Under the pieces are notes generated by a model. It was not told the origin of the DNA and searched no databases. It saw only the letters and a list, made by a program, of their open reading frames with translations. From Martelella endophytica (lineage in GTDB: Bacteria > Pseudomonadota > Alphaproteobacteria > Rhizobiales > Rhizobiaceae): a stretch of 64,000 nucleotides of DNA. Made by a program: the position numbers and the translations under genes. The stretch lies in NCBI RefSeq assembly GCF_000960975.1, contig NZ_CP010803.1, positions 2,818,405-2,882,404 on the forward strand, written 5' to 3'. Shown here in pieces: positions 9,582 to 18,699 of this stretch; the stretch's first letter is position 1, and every line of letters begins with the position of its first letter.

Positions 9582-10388
9582 ATGGCTGAGGGAGACCTCA
9601 TTTCCGCCGCGCGACGGCCGGCGACCGTGTCGAGCCTTGCCGCCGAGCTTGCGGCTGCCGATATTGCAGCCGGAGATACGGTCATCGTTCATACGTCGCT
9701 GAAAGGCGTAGGCTGGATTGCCGGAGGGCCGCAGGCACTGATTGCAGCGATCCTGTCGGCGATCGGAACGGAGGGGACGCTGGTGATGCCGTCCTTCAGC
9801 GCGCATCTCACCGATCCGGCGTTCTGGGCCGCGCCACCGGTGCCGGCCGACTGGGTGCCGGTCATCGAGGCGGAGATGCCGGCCTTCGATCCCGCCCGCA
9901 CGCCAACGCGCGACATGGGGGCAACGGCGGAGCTGTTTCGCACCTGGCCTGGCGTGCTGCGCAGCAACCATCCGACGAATTCCTTCGCGGCCTTCGGCCC
10001 GAAGGCTGCCGACATCCTCGGCGATCAGCAGCTTGAACATCCGATGGCGGCCGGATCGCCGCTGGAGAAGCTTTACGAGTTTGGCGCCACGACGCTGCTT
10101 CTCGGCATCGGCTTCCTGCGTTTCACCATGCTGCATCTGGCCGAAGCCCGCGCCTGGCCGCGCTGCCCGCGCGAAGCCCAGGCCTCACCGGTGATGGAAG
10201 AGGGGAAGCGCGTCTGGAAGCGCTATACGGTCGAACATGCCGGCGAGACCGGCCACTTCGTGCCGCTCGGCCAAAGCCTGGTCGAGGACGGTATTGCCCG
10301 CGAGTTCGCCTTCGGCGCGGGCGAGGGGATCGCAATCCCGTGCCGTGAGGCCGTCGATCGCGCGGTGGAACGCTGGCGCAAGGAATAG
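9582..10388 (+). CDS. AAC(3)-family N-acetyltransferase
   Basis: A 268-residue protein of the antibiotic N-acetyltransferase family (COG2746), which transfers acetyl from acetyl-CoA to the 3-amino group of aminoglycosides. Family signatures are plain: VIVHTSLKGVGWIAGG, EGTLVMPSFSAH, FDPARTPTRDMGA, RSNHPTNSFAAFG, SPLEKLYEFGATTLLLG and TMLHLAE. Length and domain are complete. It is a single gene between nhaP2-like and gap, with no integron or transposon around it and base composition like its neighbours. A chromosomal resistance role is possible but unproven; YokD-like homologues often have unknown substrates. Confidence 0.9.
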   Translation: MAEGDLISAARRPATVSSLAAELAAADIAAGDTVIVHTSLKGVGWIAGGPQALIAAILSAIGTEGTLVMPSFSAHLTDPAFWAAPPVPADWVPVIEAEMPAFDPARTPTRDMGATAELFRTWPGVLRSNHPTNSFAAFGPKAADILGDQQLEHPMAAGSPLEKLYEFGATTLLLGIGFLRFTMLHLAEARAWPRCPREAQASPVMEEGKRVWKRYTVEHAGETGHFVPLGQSLVEDGIAREFAFGAGEGIAIPCREAVDRAVERWRKE

Positions 10389-10404
10389 GGCCGGCCAAAA
10401 GCAA

Positions 10405-10427
10405 AGAGGCCGCACAAGGCGGCCTCT
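10405..10427 (-). terminator. Terminator of gap (possibly shared)
   Basis: A perfect nine-base stem AGAGGCCGC/GCGGCCTCT (10405-10413 and 10419-10427) with loop ACAAG lies between the convergent acetyltransferase and gap genes. Leftward it is followed by TTTGCTTTT, a broken T-run; rightward there is none. It therefore mainly suits gap. Confidence 0.78.
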
Positions 10428-10453
10428 CGCTATGATCAGGATCGATCGAACGA

Positions 10454-11455
10454 TCAGAGCAGCTTGCCCATGGCGACGGCGACGTCGGCCATACGGTTGG
10501 AGAAGCCCCATTCGTTGTCGTACCAGGACAGGACGCGCACGAGCTTGCCTTCCAGAACCTTGGTCTGCTTTGCAGCGAAGATCGAGGAATGCGGATCGTG
10601 GTTGAAGTCGCGCGAGACGAGCGGCTCCTCGGTATATTCGAGAACGCCCTTCAGCTTGCCTTCGGAAGCTTCCTTGATCGCGGCGTTGACCTCTTCTTCC
10701 GTGACGTCGCGCTTCGGCACGAACTTCAGGTCGACGACCGAGACGTTCGGGGTCGGGACGCGGATCGAGGAACCGTCGAGCTTGCCCTTCAGTTCCGGAA
10801 CGACGAGGCCGATGGCCTTGGCAGCACCCGTGGACGTCGGGATGATCGAGAGCGCTGCCGCGCGGGCGCGGTAGAGGTCCTTGTGCATTGTGTCGAGCGT
10901 CGGCTGGTCGCCGGTGTAGGAGTGAATCGTGGTCATGTAGCCACGTTCGATGCCGAACTTCTCGTTCAGCACGTAGACGACCGGCGCCAGGCAGTTGGTG
11001 GTGCAGGAGCCATTGGAGACGATGATGTCGTCCTTGGTCAGCTTGTCGTCGTTGACGCCGAAGACGATGGTGGCATCGGCGCCGGCGGACGGAGCCGAAA
11101 CAAGCACGCGCTTGGCGCCGCTGGCGAGCAGCATCTCGGCCTTTTCCTTGGCGGTGAAGATGCCGGTGCATTCCAACGCGATGTCGACGTCGCTCCAGGG
11201 CAGTTCCTTCGGATCGCGGATGGCGGTGACGCGCATCGGGCCGAGACCGGCATCGATGGTGTCGCCGTCGACCTTGACGTCATGCGGGAAGCGGCCGTGG
11301 ACGGAATCGTATTTCAGCAGGTGAGCGTTGGTCTCGACCGGGCCCAGATCGTTGATGGCAACGACTTCGATGTCCTTGCGGCCGGATTCGAGAATGGCAC
11401 GCAGCACGTTGCGGCCGATGCGGCCGAAACCGTTGATGGCAACCTTTACAGTCAT
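10454..11455 (-). CDS. gap: Glyceraldehyde-3-phosphate dehydrogenase, type I
   Basis: A 333-residue NAD-dependent enzyme making 1,3-bisphosphoglycerate from glyceraldehyde 3-phosphate. The Rossmann start [16 protein letters not shown] and the catalytic signature [12 protein letters not shown] (Cys near residue 152) are intact. Length is typical. The start follows TAGGGAGCTCCTACC. It lies downstream of tkt on the same strand, with 239 bp between them, as in the calvin/glycolytic clusters of rhizobia, and may be transcribed separately. Confidence 0.98.
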   Translation of the reverse strand: MTVKVAINGFGRIGRNVLRAILESGRKDIEVVAINDLGPVETNAHLLKYDSVHGRFPHDVKVDGDTIDAGLGPMRVTAIRDPKELPWSDVDIALECTGIFTAKEKAEMLLASGAKRVLVSAPSAGADATIVFGVNDDKLTKDDIIVSNGSCTTNCLAPVVYVLNEKFGIERGYMTTIHSYTGDQPTLDTMHKDLYRARAAALSIIPTSTGAAKAIGLVVPELKGKLDGSSIRVPTPNVSVVDLKFVPKRDVTEEEVNAAIKEASEGKLKGVLEYTEEPLVSRDFNHDPHSSIFAAKQTKVLEGKLVRVLSWYDNEWGFSNRMADVAVAMGKLL

Positions 11456-11694
11456 GGTAGGAGCTCCCTATTCGCGAGTAGGATTCACAAAAGTCTCAAA
11501 GCCGCCGGATGGCTTCTGGAAGGCGCTTACTCCGCCTTGGGAGCGGAGGCAACGGCTGGCCATCTTTGCATCATGCAGGCAGCCCAGATATAGGCATTGT
11601 TTGCCGGATTTTCAGCACGTTCCGGGGAAGGTGACAGATCTTCCGGTGGTGGCCGCCCGGCGGGACCGGGCAGCCGAATTCATGTCGATCGGCC

Positions 11695-13677
11695 TCAGCC
11701 GCGCTTCTTTTCGACAGCGTCGACGATCGCGCCGGTAGTGATGCCGAAGTGCTCGAACAGCGCTTCGCCGTTGCCGGACGCGCCGAAGCCGGTCATGCCG
11801 ATGAAGATGCCATCTGTGCCGATGAAGGCGTCCCAGCTCATGCGCACAGCGGCTTCAACGCCGACCTTGATCGGCGAATTGCCGATGATGGCCTTCTGAT
11901 AGGCTTCCGGCTGGTCGAAGAACAGCTCCATGCAGGGCACGGAAACGACGCGGGTGGAAATGCCCTTGCCGTCCAGGATCTTCTGGGCTTCGACAGCAAG
12001 GTTCACTTCCGAACCCGAAGCGAAGATCGTCACTTCGGCGTCGTTTGCCGGAACGAGATCGTAGGCGCCGGCGCCGCAAAGGTTCTTCTCGGTATAGTCG
12101 AGACGAACGGCGGGCAGGTTCTGGCGGGTCAGCGCGATGCCCGACGGGCGATCCTTGCTTTCCAGCGCAAGCTGCCAGCATTCCGCTGTCTCCATGGCGT
12201 CCGCCGGGCGGAACATCAGGAGGTTCGGAATGGCCCGCAGCGATGCCATCTGCTCGACCGGCTCATGGGTCGGGCCATCTTCGCCGACGCCGATCGAATC
12301 GTGCGTCCAGACGTGGATGACGCGGATGCCCATGAGGGCCGCCAGACGCACCGAGGTGCGGCAATAGTCCGAGAAGATCAGGAAGCCGCCGGAATACGGG
12401 ATCAGGCCGCCGTGCAGCGCGATACCGTTCATGGCGGCAGCCATCGCATGCTCGCGAATGCCCCAGTGCATGTAGCGGCCGGAGAAATCGTCAGGCGTGA
12501 TCGACTTGGTCTGGCTGGTATTGGTGTTGTTGGAACCCGTCAGGTCGGCGGAGCCGCCGAAGGTTTCCGGAACAACGCCGTTGATGACCTCGAGCGCGTT
12601 CTGCGAGGACTTGCGCGATGCAAGCTTCGGCTTTTCGCTGGCCAGTTCCTGCTTGTACTTCTGGATCGCACGGTCGAAGGCGCCGGGCAGCTCGCCGGAG
12701 AAGCGGCGGTTGAACTCGGCCTTGGTTTCTGCAGGCGCTGCGTTCAGGCGCTCTTCCCATTCGACGCGGGCCTTGGTCGAGCGAAGACCGGCGACGCGCC
12801 AGCCGTCGAGAACGTCCTCGGGAACCTCGAATGCCGGATATTCCCAGCCAAGTGCCTTGCGGGTTTCGGCGATTTCCTCGTCGCCAAGCGGCGAGCCGTG
12901 GGCCTTGTTGGTGCCGGCTTTCTTGGGAGCGCCGTAGCCGATGGTCGTCTTGCAGGCGATCATCGTCGGCTTGTCGGACTTCTGGGCCTCTTCGATGGCG
13001 GCTGCGACCTGTTCCGGGTCGTGGCCGTCAATGTCGATCGTGTGCCAGTGGCAGGCGCGGAAGCGTGCATGCTGGTCCGTCGAATCGGCAAGCGAGACGG
13101 CGCCGTCGATGGTGATCGAGTTGTTGTCCCAGAACAGGATCAACTTGTTGAGCTTCAGGTGGCCGGCAAGCGAGATCGCTTCCTGGCTGATACCTTCCAT
13201 CAGGCAACCATCACCGCAAAGTGCGTAGGTGTAGTGGTCCATCAGGTCGCTGCCGAACTCGTCGGAGAGCTTGCGCTCGGCGATCGCCATGCCGACGGCA
13301 TTGCCAATGCCCTGGCCGAGCGGACCGGTGGTGGTCTCGATGCCCGAGGCATGGCCGTATTCCGGGTGACCGGCAGTCTTGGAGCCGAGCTGGCGGAACT
13401 GCTTGATATCCTCGATCGTCATGTCCTCGTAGCCGAGGAGATAGAGAAGCGAATAGAGCAGCATCGAGCCATGGCCCGCAGACAGCACGAAGCGGTCGCG
13501 GTTCGGCCAGTCGGGGTTCTTGGGATCGAAGGTCATGAACCGGGTGAAAAGGACCGTGGCGACATCGGCCGCGCCCATGGGCAGGCCCGGATGTCCGGAA
13601 TTGGCTTTCTGCACGGCGTCCATGGAAAGGAAGCGGATCGCGTTGGCCATCCGGTTGTGTTTTTCAAGAGAAGTCAT
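11695..13677 (-). CDS. tkt: Transketolase
   Basis: A 660-residue thiamine-diphosphate enzyme of the pentose phosphate pathway. The N-terminal TPP-binding part shows SGHPGLPMG near residue 27 and [13 protein letters not shown] near 155. The pyrimidine and C-terminal domains follow, with the conserved [11 protein letters not shown] segment near 455. The ATG at 13677 follows GCGAAGGAAAC; the frame is open 12 codons further upstream without family similarity. It is upstream of gap on the same strand. Confidence 0.97.
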   Translation of the reverse strand: MTSLEKHNRMANAIRFLSMDAVQKANSGHPGLPMGAADVATVLFTRFMTFDPKNPDWPNRDRFVLSAGHGSMLLYSLLYLLGYEDMTIEDIKQFRQLGSKTAGHPEYGHASGIETTTGPLGQGIGNAVGMAIAERKLSDEFGSDLMDHYTYALCGDGCLMEGISQEAISLAGHLKLNKLILFWDNNSITIDGAVSLADSTDQHARFRACHWHTIDIDGHDPEQVAAAIEEAQKSDKPTMIACKTTIGYGAPKKAGTNKAHGSPLGDEEIAETRKALGWEYPAFEVPEDVLDGWRVAGLRSTKARVEWEERLNAAPAETKAEFNRRFSGELPGAFDRAIQKYKQELASEKPKLASRKSSQNALEVINGVVPETFGGSADLTGSNNTNTSQTKSITPDDFSGRYMHWGIREHAMAAAMNGIALHGGLIPYSGGFLIFSDYCRTSVRLAALMGIRVIHVWTHDSIGVGEDGPTHEPVEQMASLRAIPNLLMFRPADAMETAECWQLALESKDRPSGIALTRQNLPAVRLDYTEKNLCGAGAYDLVPANDAEVTIFASGSEVNLAVEAQKILDGKGISTRVVSVPCMELFFDQPEAYQKAIIGNSPIKVGVEAAVRMSWDAFIGTDGIFIGMTGFGASGNGEALFEHFGITTGAIVDAVEKKRG

Positions 13678-13764
13678 GTTTCCTTCGCTTTTCTTGAGTC
13701 TGTGGGATTGCATTAAACAGTCAGGATATCCGGACGTAGTGCCCGGGCGGCTCAGCTGCCGGCT

Positions 13765-13792
13765 AAATTACAATGTTGCCCGGCCGAATCAA
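13765..13792 (-). promoter_or_regulatory. Candidate promoter of tkt
   Basis: Reading leftward, TTGATT (13792-13787) is separated by 16 bases from TAATTT (13770-13765), about 90 bp before the tkt start. The match to the -35 box is fair and to the -10 box weak. Confidence 0.35.
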
Positions 13793-14126
13793 GGCGCCGG
13801 ATGGCGTAATCGGGTACAGGGCCTGAAGACGCGTGGAGCCTACACCATTTTATTTTTGCCTGCCACAGCTTAATCCTGCGCACCCAGAACCTCACGTTTC
13901 ACCAGTGCCGCCGGCCTTTAACGCGCCTCCAAAGCCATGGCCAACCGCTTTCAAGCCTGCGATCTAAACGATTAATACGGCGTTTTGTCGCGGGCTTCAT
14001 TGTTTTATGACAAGTCGGCTCAAGCCCGCCACAAATCGCACTGCCGCGATTGGCGCCTTGAACAGTGGCGAAATGGTCGAGGCCGCCCGCCGCTCTCACT
14101 TTCCTCTTGACAACGACTGCGCTCAG

Positions 14127-14156
14127 TTGACCCCGGCTCTTAACTCTTCCTAAGAT
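14127..14156 (+). promoter_or_regulatory. Candidate promoter of DUF4164-zapA
   Basis: TTGACC (14127-14132), an 18-base spacer and TAAGAT (14151-14156) give a reasonable sigma-70 type promoter 100 bp before the DUF4164 start. A second TTGACA at 14107 has no matching -10 box. Confidence 0.45.
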
Positions 14157-14255
14157 CATGATGAAATCTGAAGCGTCTTGCCGATTCGCGTGTGTTTGCG
14201 CGGCCTTTCCAAGTAATGAGCCGGGCCACGCACGGAGCGCTGGGGAGTTGAACGG

Positions 14256-14537
14256 ATGGCCTCTACATCAGACCGGCTTGGCAATGCCGTCAAGGCGCTG
14301 GAACAGGCGCTTGCAAGCCTGGAAAATGCCGTCGATGCGCGCAGCGAGCGGCTGCAGCATCGCGAGGAACTCGAAAACGAGGTGCGTCTCGTTCACGAGG
14401 ACCGTGCCGGGCTTGCGCGCGAGCTCGATCAGGCGCAATTTCGGGCGAACCGGCTGGAAGAGGTCAACCGCGAGGTTTCTCGCCGGCTGGTGAACGCGAT
14501 GGAAACCATCCGTTCGGTTCTCGCCCATGAAAAATAG
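14256..14537 (+). CDS. DUF4164 coiled-coil protein
   Basis: A 93-residue, highly charged, all-helical protein (RLGNAVKALEQALASLENAV...ELENEVRLVHEDRAGLARELDQ in part) that reads as one long coiled coil. It matches the DUF4164 family, found almost only in Rhizobiales. GGGGAGTTGAACGG precedes the ATG. It lies 63 bp upstream of zapA on the same strand. Since ZapA is also a coiled-coil FtsZ-associated protein, a role in division is a reasonable guess from context only. Confidence 0.88.
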   Translation: MASTSDRLGNAVKALEQALASLENAVDARSERLQHREELENEVRLVHEDRAGLARELDQAQFRANRLEEVNREVSRRLVNAMETIRSVLAHEK

Positions 14538-14600
14538 GTCAGTGGCGCAACGGGCGGGACTTTCCGACGTTCGACCCGAGCCGACGGAAGGACGCTGAAA

Positions 14601-14966
14601 ATGGCGCAAGTCACCGTCAACATCGATGGCAAGGCGTATCGCATGGCCTGCGAGGCGGGGCAGGAGGATCACCTGTTCTCGCTCGCGGCGAAATTCGATT
14701 CCTACATCTTCAACCTGCGCGAACAGTTCGGCGAGATCGGCGATCTGCGGCTGACGGTGATGGCCGGAATCATGATCATGGACGAATTGAGCGACCTGCA
14801 GGCCAAGCTCGATGCCGACAGCGCCGAGCTTACCCGGCTGAGGGGCGAGGCGGAAACGGCGGGCGAAACCCGCGCGGCCCACGACGACCAGGTCGCCGAA
14901 GCTCTCGAAAGCCTCGCCGGGCGGATTTCAACGCTCGCCAAGAAGGTTTCAGGCGCCGAGAAATGA
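14601..14966 (+). CDS. zapA: Cell division protein ZapA
   Basis: A 121-residue protein with the ZapA fold: an N-terminal segment AQVTVNIDGKAYRMACEAGQEDHLFSLAAKFD followed by a helix with LMAGIMIMDEL-like sequence and a long C-terminal coiled coil. ZapA binds FtsZ and promotes bundling of protofilaments at the Z-ring. The start follows GGAAGGACGCTGAAA. The order DUF4164, zapA, 6S RNA, fthC is the usual one in Rhizobiales. Confidence 0.92.
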   Translation: MAQVTVNIDGKAYRMACEAGQEDHLFSLAAKFDSYIFNLREQFGEIGDLRLTVMAGIMIMDELSDLQAKLDADSAELTRLRGEAETAGETRAAHDDQVAEALESLAGRISTLAKKVSGAEK

Positions 14967-15071
14967 CGTCCTGAAAGGCGCAATCGGCGTTATGCACAGG
15001 CGTCCGGCAGCCGATTTCATTTTTGCCGTTGATTGCCTCTTTCAGGCGCTATCACGACGCTCTATATATGG

Positions 15072-15225
15072 GATCGGTCTGCGCTTCCCGACAGGAGTCA
15101 TCGAATCCCCGGGGCCTTACTCGATCCTAAGGGAGCTGTCCCTGACCCGGCCCGTGGGCTGGGTTATATGGCGCCCACCTACTTCTGTAGGCGCCCAGGA
15201 TCCAAACGACGCCATCGGTCGCCGT
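15072..15225 (+). ncRNA. ssrS: 6S RNA
   Basis: The 287 bp gap between zapA and 5-formyltetrahydrofolate cyclo-ligase is the standard site of 6S RNA in proteobacteria. The sequence contains features I recognise from rhizobial 6S RNAs: a TTCCCG-ACAGGAG segment, CGAATCCCCGGGGCC, GGCTGGGTTATATGGCGCC and a hairpin CCTAC-TTCT-GTAGG flanked by GGCGCC. A TATATA box at 15063-15068 would place the start near 15075. 6S RNA mimics an open promoter and sequesters sigma-70 RNA polymerase in stationary phase. Both ends are approximate. Confidence 0.8.
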
Positions 15226-15253
15226 GGACCACCTTTCAGCGGAAGGAACTTTC

Positions 15254-15856
15254 TTGCCCGCTTTTCCCGATACCAAGCCCGAACTGCGCCAGCGGAGCCT
15301 CGCGCGACGCGATGCCCTGTCGGAAGATGCGCGCCGCGAAAAGAGCCTCGCCATTGCCACCCACGGTGCCGATGCGCTGTCGCACGGCATCGGCGGACTG
15401 ACGGTCGCGGGCTACCATGCGATCCGCTCGGAGGCCGATGTCGGCTTTCTGCTCGGCCTTCTTGAACAGGCCGGCGCGCAACTTGCCCTGCCGGCGGTGC
15501 TCGACCGCGAAACCATCGTCTTCCGTTCCCATCTTCCCCACGTGCCGCTTGTCGCTGGCGGCTTCGGCACGATGGCGCCGGGCGAGGGGGCGGCGCTTGT
15601 CGAGCCGGACGTGCTGCTGATGCCGCTTTCGGTCTTCGACGAGAAGGGCAACCGCATCGGCTATGGCGCCGGCCACTACGACCGCGCAATCGACCGGCTG
15701 CATGCGATCGGTCGCAGACCCGTGCTCATTGGCGTCGCCTTCGACCTGCAGGAAGTGCCCTCGGTACCGGCCGAGCCGCATGATGTTCCCCTCGACGGTA
15801 TTGTCACCGAAAGCGGCCTGCGCTGGTTTTCCGCGATACCCACATCTTTTGCCTGA
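15254..15856 (+). CDS. 5-formyltetrahydrofolate cyclo-ligase
   Basis: A 200-residue enzyme (ygfA/fthC family) converting 5-formyl-THF to 5,10-methenyl-THF with ATP. Visible family parts are the N-terminal basic helix LRQRSLARRDAL, the substrate region MPLSVFDEKGNRIGYGAGHYDRA and the C-terminal VPAEPHDVPLDGIVTE. A GTG at 15224 is in frame but has no ribosome-binding site and lies in the 6S RNA. TTG at 15254 follows GCGGAAGGAACTTTC and is preferred. It lies directly downstream of 6S RNA, with which it is probably co-transcribed in part. Confidence 0.93.
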   Translation: MPAFPDTKPELRQRSLARRDALSEDARREKSLAIATHGADALSHGIGGLTVAGYHAIRSEADVGFLLGLLEQAGAQLALPAVLDRETIVFRSHLPHVPLVAGGFGTMAPGEGAALVEPDVLLMPLSVFDEKGNRIGYGAGHYDRAIDRLHAIGRRPVLIGVAFDLQEVPSVPAEPHDVPLDGIVTESGLRWFSAIPTSFA

Positions 15857-15965
15857 AACAAAAGGGCGAGAAAACCATTTGCATGTCAGCCGTCCGGGGG
15901 TAAACGGAGGCGTGCGCGGCCTGCCGCATTCTGTCGCCCGCGCCTTGAGACAGATTGGATTTTTC

Positions 15966-16790
15966 ATGCGTTTGCTATTTCTGGGGGATATGGTCGGCAA
16001 GACGGGCCGCAAGGCGGTGTGGGAGCGCCTGCCGGGCCTGATCAGCGATCTGAAGCTCGATTTCGTCATCGTCAACGGCGAGAACGCCGCCGGCGGCTTC
16101 GGCATCACCGAGACGATCTTCCTGGAAACCATCAATGCCGGCGCCGACGTGGTGACCACCGGCAACCATGTCTGGGACCAGAAGGACGCGATCATCTTCG
16201 CCGATCGCCACGAGCAGTTCCTGCGTCCCGCAAACTATCCGCCGGGCACGCCGGGCAGGGGATCGAGCATCCACTATGCCCGCAACGGCGCGCGGGTGCT
16301 CGTCGCCAACATCATGGGCCGGGTATTCATGCACCCCGAACTGGACGACCCCTTCAAGGCCGGCGAGACGATCCTCGAAGCCTGCCCGTTGAAGGAGCAG
16401 GTCGATGCCATCGTCTTCGATTTCCATGCGGAAGCCACCAGCGAGAAGCAATCCTTCGGCCATTTCGTCGATGGCCGCGCCAGCCTCGTCGTCGGCACCC
16501 ATACCCATGTTCCGACCGCCGATTGCCAGATCCTCAACGGCGGCACGGGCTACATGTCGGACGCCGGCATGTGCGGCGATTACGATTCGTCGCTCGGCAT
16601 GGAAAAGGAAGAGCCGCTCTCCCGCTTCGTTTCGAAGATGAACAAGTCCCGCTTCGAAGCCGCCAGCGGCCCCGCCACCATCTGCGGCCTCGGCATCGAC
16701 ATATCCGACCGCACCGGCCTCGCCGAAAACATCGCTCCGCTAAGGCTCGGGCCAAGGCTTGAGGAGACGGTGCCGGCGTTCTGGACGTAA
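15966..16790 (+). CDS. YmdB-type metallophosphoesterase (TIGR00282)
   Basis: A 274-residue calcineurin-like phosphoesterase. It begins MRLLFLGDMVGKTGR (metal ligand Asp), followed by VNGENAAGGFGIT (Asn-Gly-Glu-Asn), TGNHVWDQ (Gly-Asn-His), DFHAEATSEK and VGTHTHVPTAD, all ligand motifs of the YmdB group. Bacillus YmdB has phosphodiesterase activity on 2',3'-cyclic nucleotides and affects biofilm and motility; the substrate here is not known. The gene follows fthC by 109 bp, an arrangement I know from other Rhizobiales. Translation of the same frame upstream of 15966 is not family-like. Confidence 0.93.
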   Translation: MRLLFLGDMVGKTGRKAVWERLPGLISDLKLDFVIVNGENAAGGFGITETIFLETINAGADVVTTGNHVWDQKDAIIFADRHEQFLRPANYPPGTPGRGSSIHYARNGARVLVANIMGRVFMHPELDDPFKAGETILEACPLKEQVDAIVFDFHAEATSEKQSFGHFVDGRASLVVGTHTHVPTADCQILNGGTGYMSDAGMCGDYDSSLGMEKEEPLSRFVSKMNKSRFEAASGPATICGLGIDISDRTGLAENIAPLRLGPRLEETVPAFWT

Positions 16791-16811
16791 GAGCTAGCTT
16801 CTGCCTGAAGG

Positions 16812-17630
16812 CTATGCCGTTGTCGGGGCGGGCCGCGGCGCCTGGTCCTGCCGAAGGGCTGCGACCTCGCTGCGCAATGCTCTGACTTCGTGCAAAAGCT
16901 CCTGCATTTCAGGCTCTCTTGCCTGCCGATCTTCCTCGCGCAGTTCCTCTTCATGTTCCTTCTGCATCGCCGAGACGATGATACCGATGAAGAGGTTGAG
17001 GACGGTGAAGGCGGTCGAGAGGATGAAGGGCACAAAGAACAGCCAGGCATTGGGATAGACTTCCATGACCGGCCGGACGATGCCCATCGACCAGCTTTCG
17101 AGCGTCATGATCTGGAACAGCGAGTAGATGGTCGCGCCAAGCGATCCGAACCATTCCGGAAAAGCCTCACCATAGAGCTTGGTAGCGATGACGGCGAAGA
17201 TGTAGAAGACAAGCGCCATCAGAACGATGATCGAACCCATGCCCGGCAGCGCGGCGATCAGGCCGCCGATGACGCGCCGCAGCGACGGGATCATCGATAG
17301 CAGCCTGAGCGCACGGAGGATGCGCAATGCGCGCAACACCTGCAGCGGTCCGCTTGCCGGCAGAAGGCTGATCACCACGATGGTGAAATCGAAGATGCTC
17401 CAGGGATCCCGGAAGAAACGCAGACGATGGGCATAGATGCGGATCGCGATCTCGACGACGAAGATCACCAGGACGGCCCTGTCGAAGAGGCGGAGCGCGG
17501 GTCCAGCAAAACTCTGCATGATCGTTTCGGACGTCTCGAAACCCAGAGTGATCGCGTTGATGATGATGACAATGAGGATGAAACTTTCCCATTCGCGGGA
17601 TTTCGTCAGAACCAGCATCTTCTCGCGCAT
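16812..17630 (-). CDS. Voltage-gated sodium channel (BacNav, NavAb-like)
   Basis: A 272-residue six-segment channel monomer, expected to tetramerise in the inner membrane. S4 carries four arginines at every third position (LRALRILRALRLL) and continues as SMIPSLRRV, as in NaChBac. The pore has the sodium-selective filter TLESWS in FQIMTLESWSMGIVRP, nearly the NavAb sequence, then S6 (LFIGIIVSAM). A charged C-terminal coiled coil follows (residues about 230-262), as in other BacNav proteins. Length equals NaChBac (274). The frame is open to 17729, but ATG 17630 follows ACGGAGAATGC and fits the family. Physiological role in this organism is unknown. Confidence 0.92.
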   Translation of the reverse strand: MREKMLVLTKSREWESFILIVIIINAITLGFETSETIMQSFAGPALRLFDRAVLVIFVVEIAIRIYAHRLRFFRDPWSIFDFTIVVISLLPASGPLQVLRALRILRALRLLSMIPSLRRVIGGLIAALPGMGSIIVLMALVFYIFAVIATKLYGEAFPEWFGSLGATIYSLFQIMTLESWSMGIVRPVMEVYPNAWLFFVPFILSTAFTVLNLFIGIIVSAMQKEHEEELREEDRQAREPEMQELLHEVRALRSEVAALRQDQAPRPAPTTA

Positions 17631-17847
17631 GCATTCTCCGTCGGTTTTGGCTTGGGCGGTGTTGAGATGGGTCGCAAAGGCGTTCCATGCAAGGGTTCGC
17701 CGCCGCCGAATGGTCACTTCGCTTTCCATTGTGTTGCCATGGTCGCTGAAACCGGCTCACGAACGTGTGAACGCCTGGGGCGTTGGCGTGCATGGACCTT
17801 TCGCCACCCGTCCCGCATGCTGTCATCATCCGTAAAATCCGGAGGGA

Positions 17848-18672
17848 ATGGCAGTGCTTCGTCTTTTCGCGATGCTCATCCCGGCAGTTCTTGTGTTTGC
17901 GACCTCCGGCGCGCAGGCGCAGTCTCGGCCGCCCGTCAGCCAGTGTCAGGCGATCGCGGAGCGGCTTCCCGATGTGAAATTCGCGAGCCTGGCGCCGGTT
18001 GCCTACGAGGCCCCGGAAGTGGCGATCACCTTCGTCGGGCACTCGACCTTCCTGATCGAGACGCCGGGCGGCCTGCGCATCGCGACCGACTATTCAGGCT
18101 TCAGCCTGCCGGGTGGGGCGGCCGATGTCGCGACCATGAACAAGGCGCATGAAAGCCATTTCACGCTCATGCCCGATCCCGAGATCGAGATCGTTTTGCA
18201 CGGCTGGGGCGACACGCCGGGGCAACCGGCAGACCACGATCTCGTCGTCGAGGACACCTATATCCGCAATGTCACCACCGATATCCGTTCCTGGGCCAGC
18301 GATGACGGCTTCGAGCATGACGGCAACTCGATCTTCATCTTCGAGGTCGCCGATCTCTGCATCGGCCATCTCGGCCATCTGCATCACGAACTCACCGACA
18401 AGCATATTGCCGAGATCGGCCGGCTCGATATCGTCATGGTGCCGGTCGATGGCGGGCTGACGCTCGGCGCGGAAAGCATGCGCAACGTCATCGAGCGGCT
18501 GCATTCATCGCTGGTGCTGCCGATGCACCGCACCGGCCCCAGGGTGCGCGATTTCGCGGCGATGTTCGCGGATCAGTACGAGATCGTCTATTCGGAAGAT
18601 CGAACGGTGCGCGTCTCGCTCTCCTCACTGCCGCGGCCTCCACGGATCCTGTTGCTTCAGGGCGTCTGGTAG
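17848..18672 (+). CDS. Exported MBL-fold hydrolase
   Basis: A 274-residue protein with a signal peptide (hydrophobic residues 4-20, cleavage likely after AQA) and a metallo-beta-lactamase fold of the UlaG/YtnP-like type. FVGHSTFLIETPGGLRIATDYSG carries the first strand-turn, IGHLGHLHHEL the later metal-site histidines, and VMVPVDGG and LPMHRTGP the C-terminal strands. The usual HxHxDH motif is missing: MNKAHESHF stands at that place, so metal binding may be atypical. GGAGGGA directly abuts ATG 17848 but lies six bases before GTG 17854, so translation may start there. Substrate unknown. Confidence 0.8.
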   Translation: MAVLRLFAMLIPAVLVFATSGAQAQSRPPVSQCQAIAERLPDVKFASLAPVAYEAPEVAITFVGHSTFLIETPGGLRIATDYSGFSLPGGAADVATMNKAHESHFTLMPDPEIEIVLHGWGDTPGQPADHDLVVEDTYIRNVTTDIRSWASDDGFEHDGNSIFIFEVADLCIGHLGHLHHELTDKHIAEIGRLDIVMVPVDGGLTLGAESMRNVIERLHSSLVLPMHRTGPRVRDFAAMFADQYEIVYSEDRTVRVSLSSLPRPPRILLLQGVW

Positions 18673-18699
18673 CGCCGTGCCGTTTCGGCGCGTGCGGAC

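Larger units (their letters stand above)
13678..14255. other. Intergenic region between tkt and DUF4164
   Basis: This 578 bp stretch holds the divergent leaders of tkt and the DUF4164-zapA operon. I see promoter candidates for both (separate entries) but no gene. Short frames on either strand lack ribosome-binding sites and family similarity. Confidence 0.6.

Noticed and set aside
11749..13716. 655-codon open frame antisense to tkt
   Set aside because: Shadow of the transketolase coding sequence; no family motif, and the sense frame is certain.
13899..14159. 86-codon leftward frame between tkt and DUF4164
   Set aside because: No ribosome-binding site, basic low-quality composition, and it covers the likely promoter of the divergent operon.
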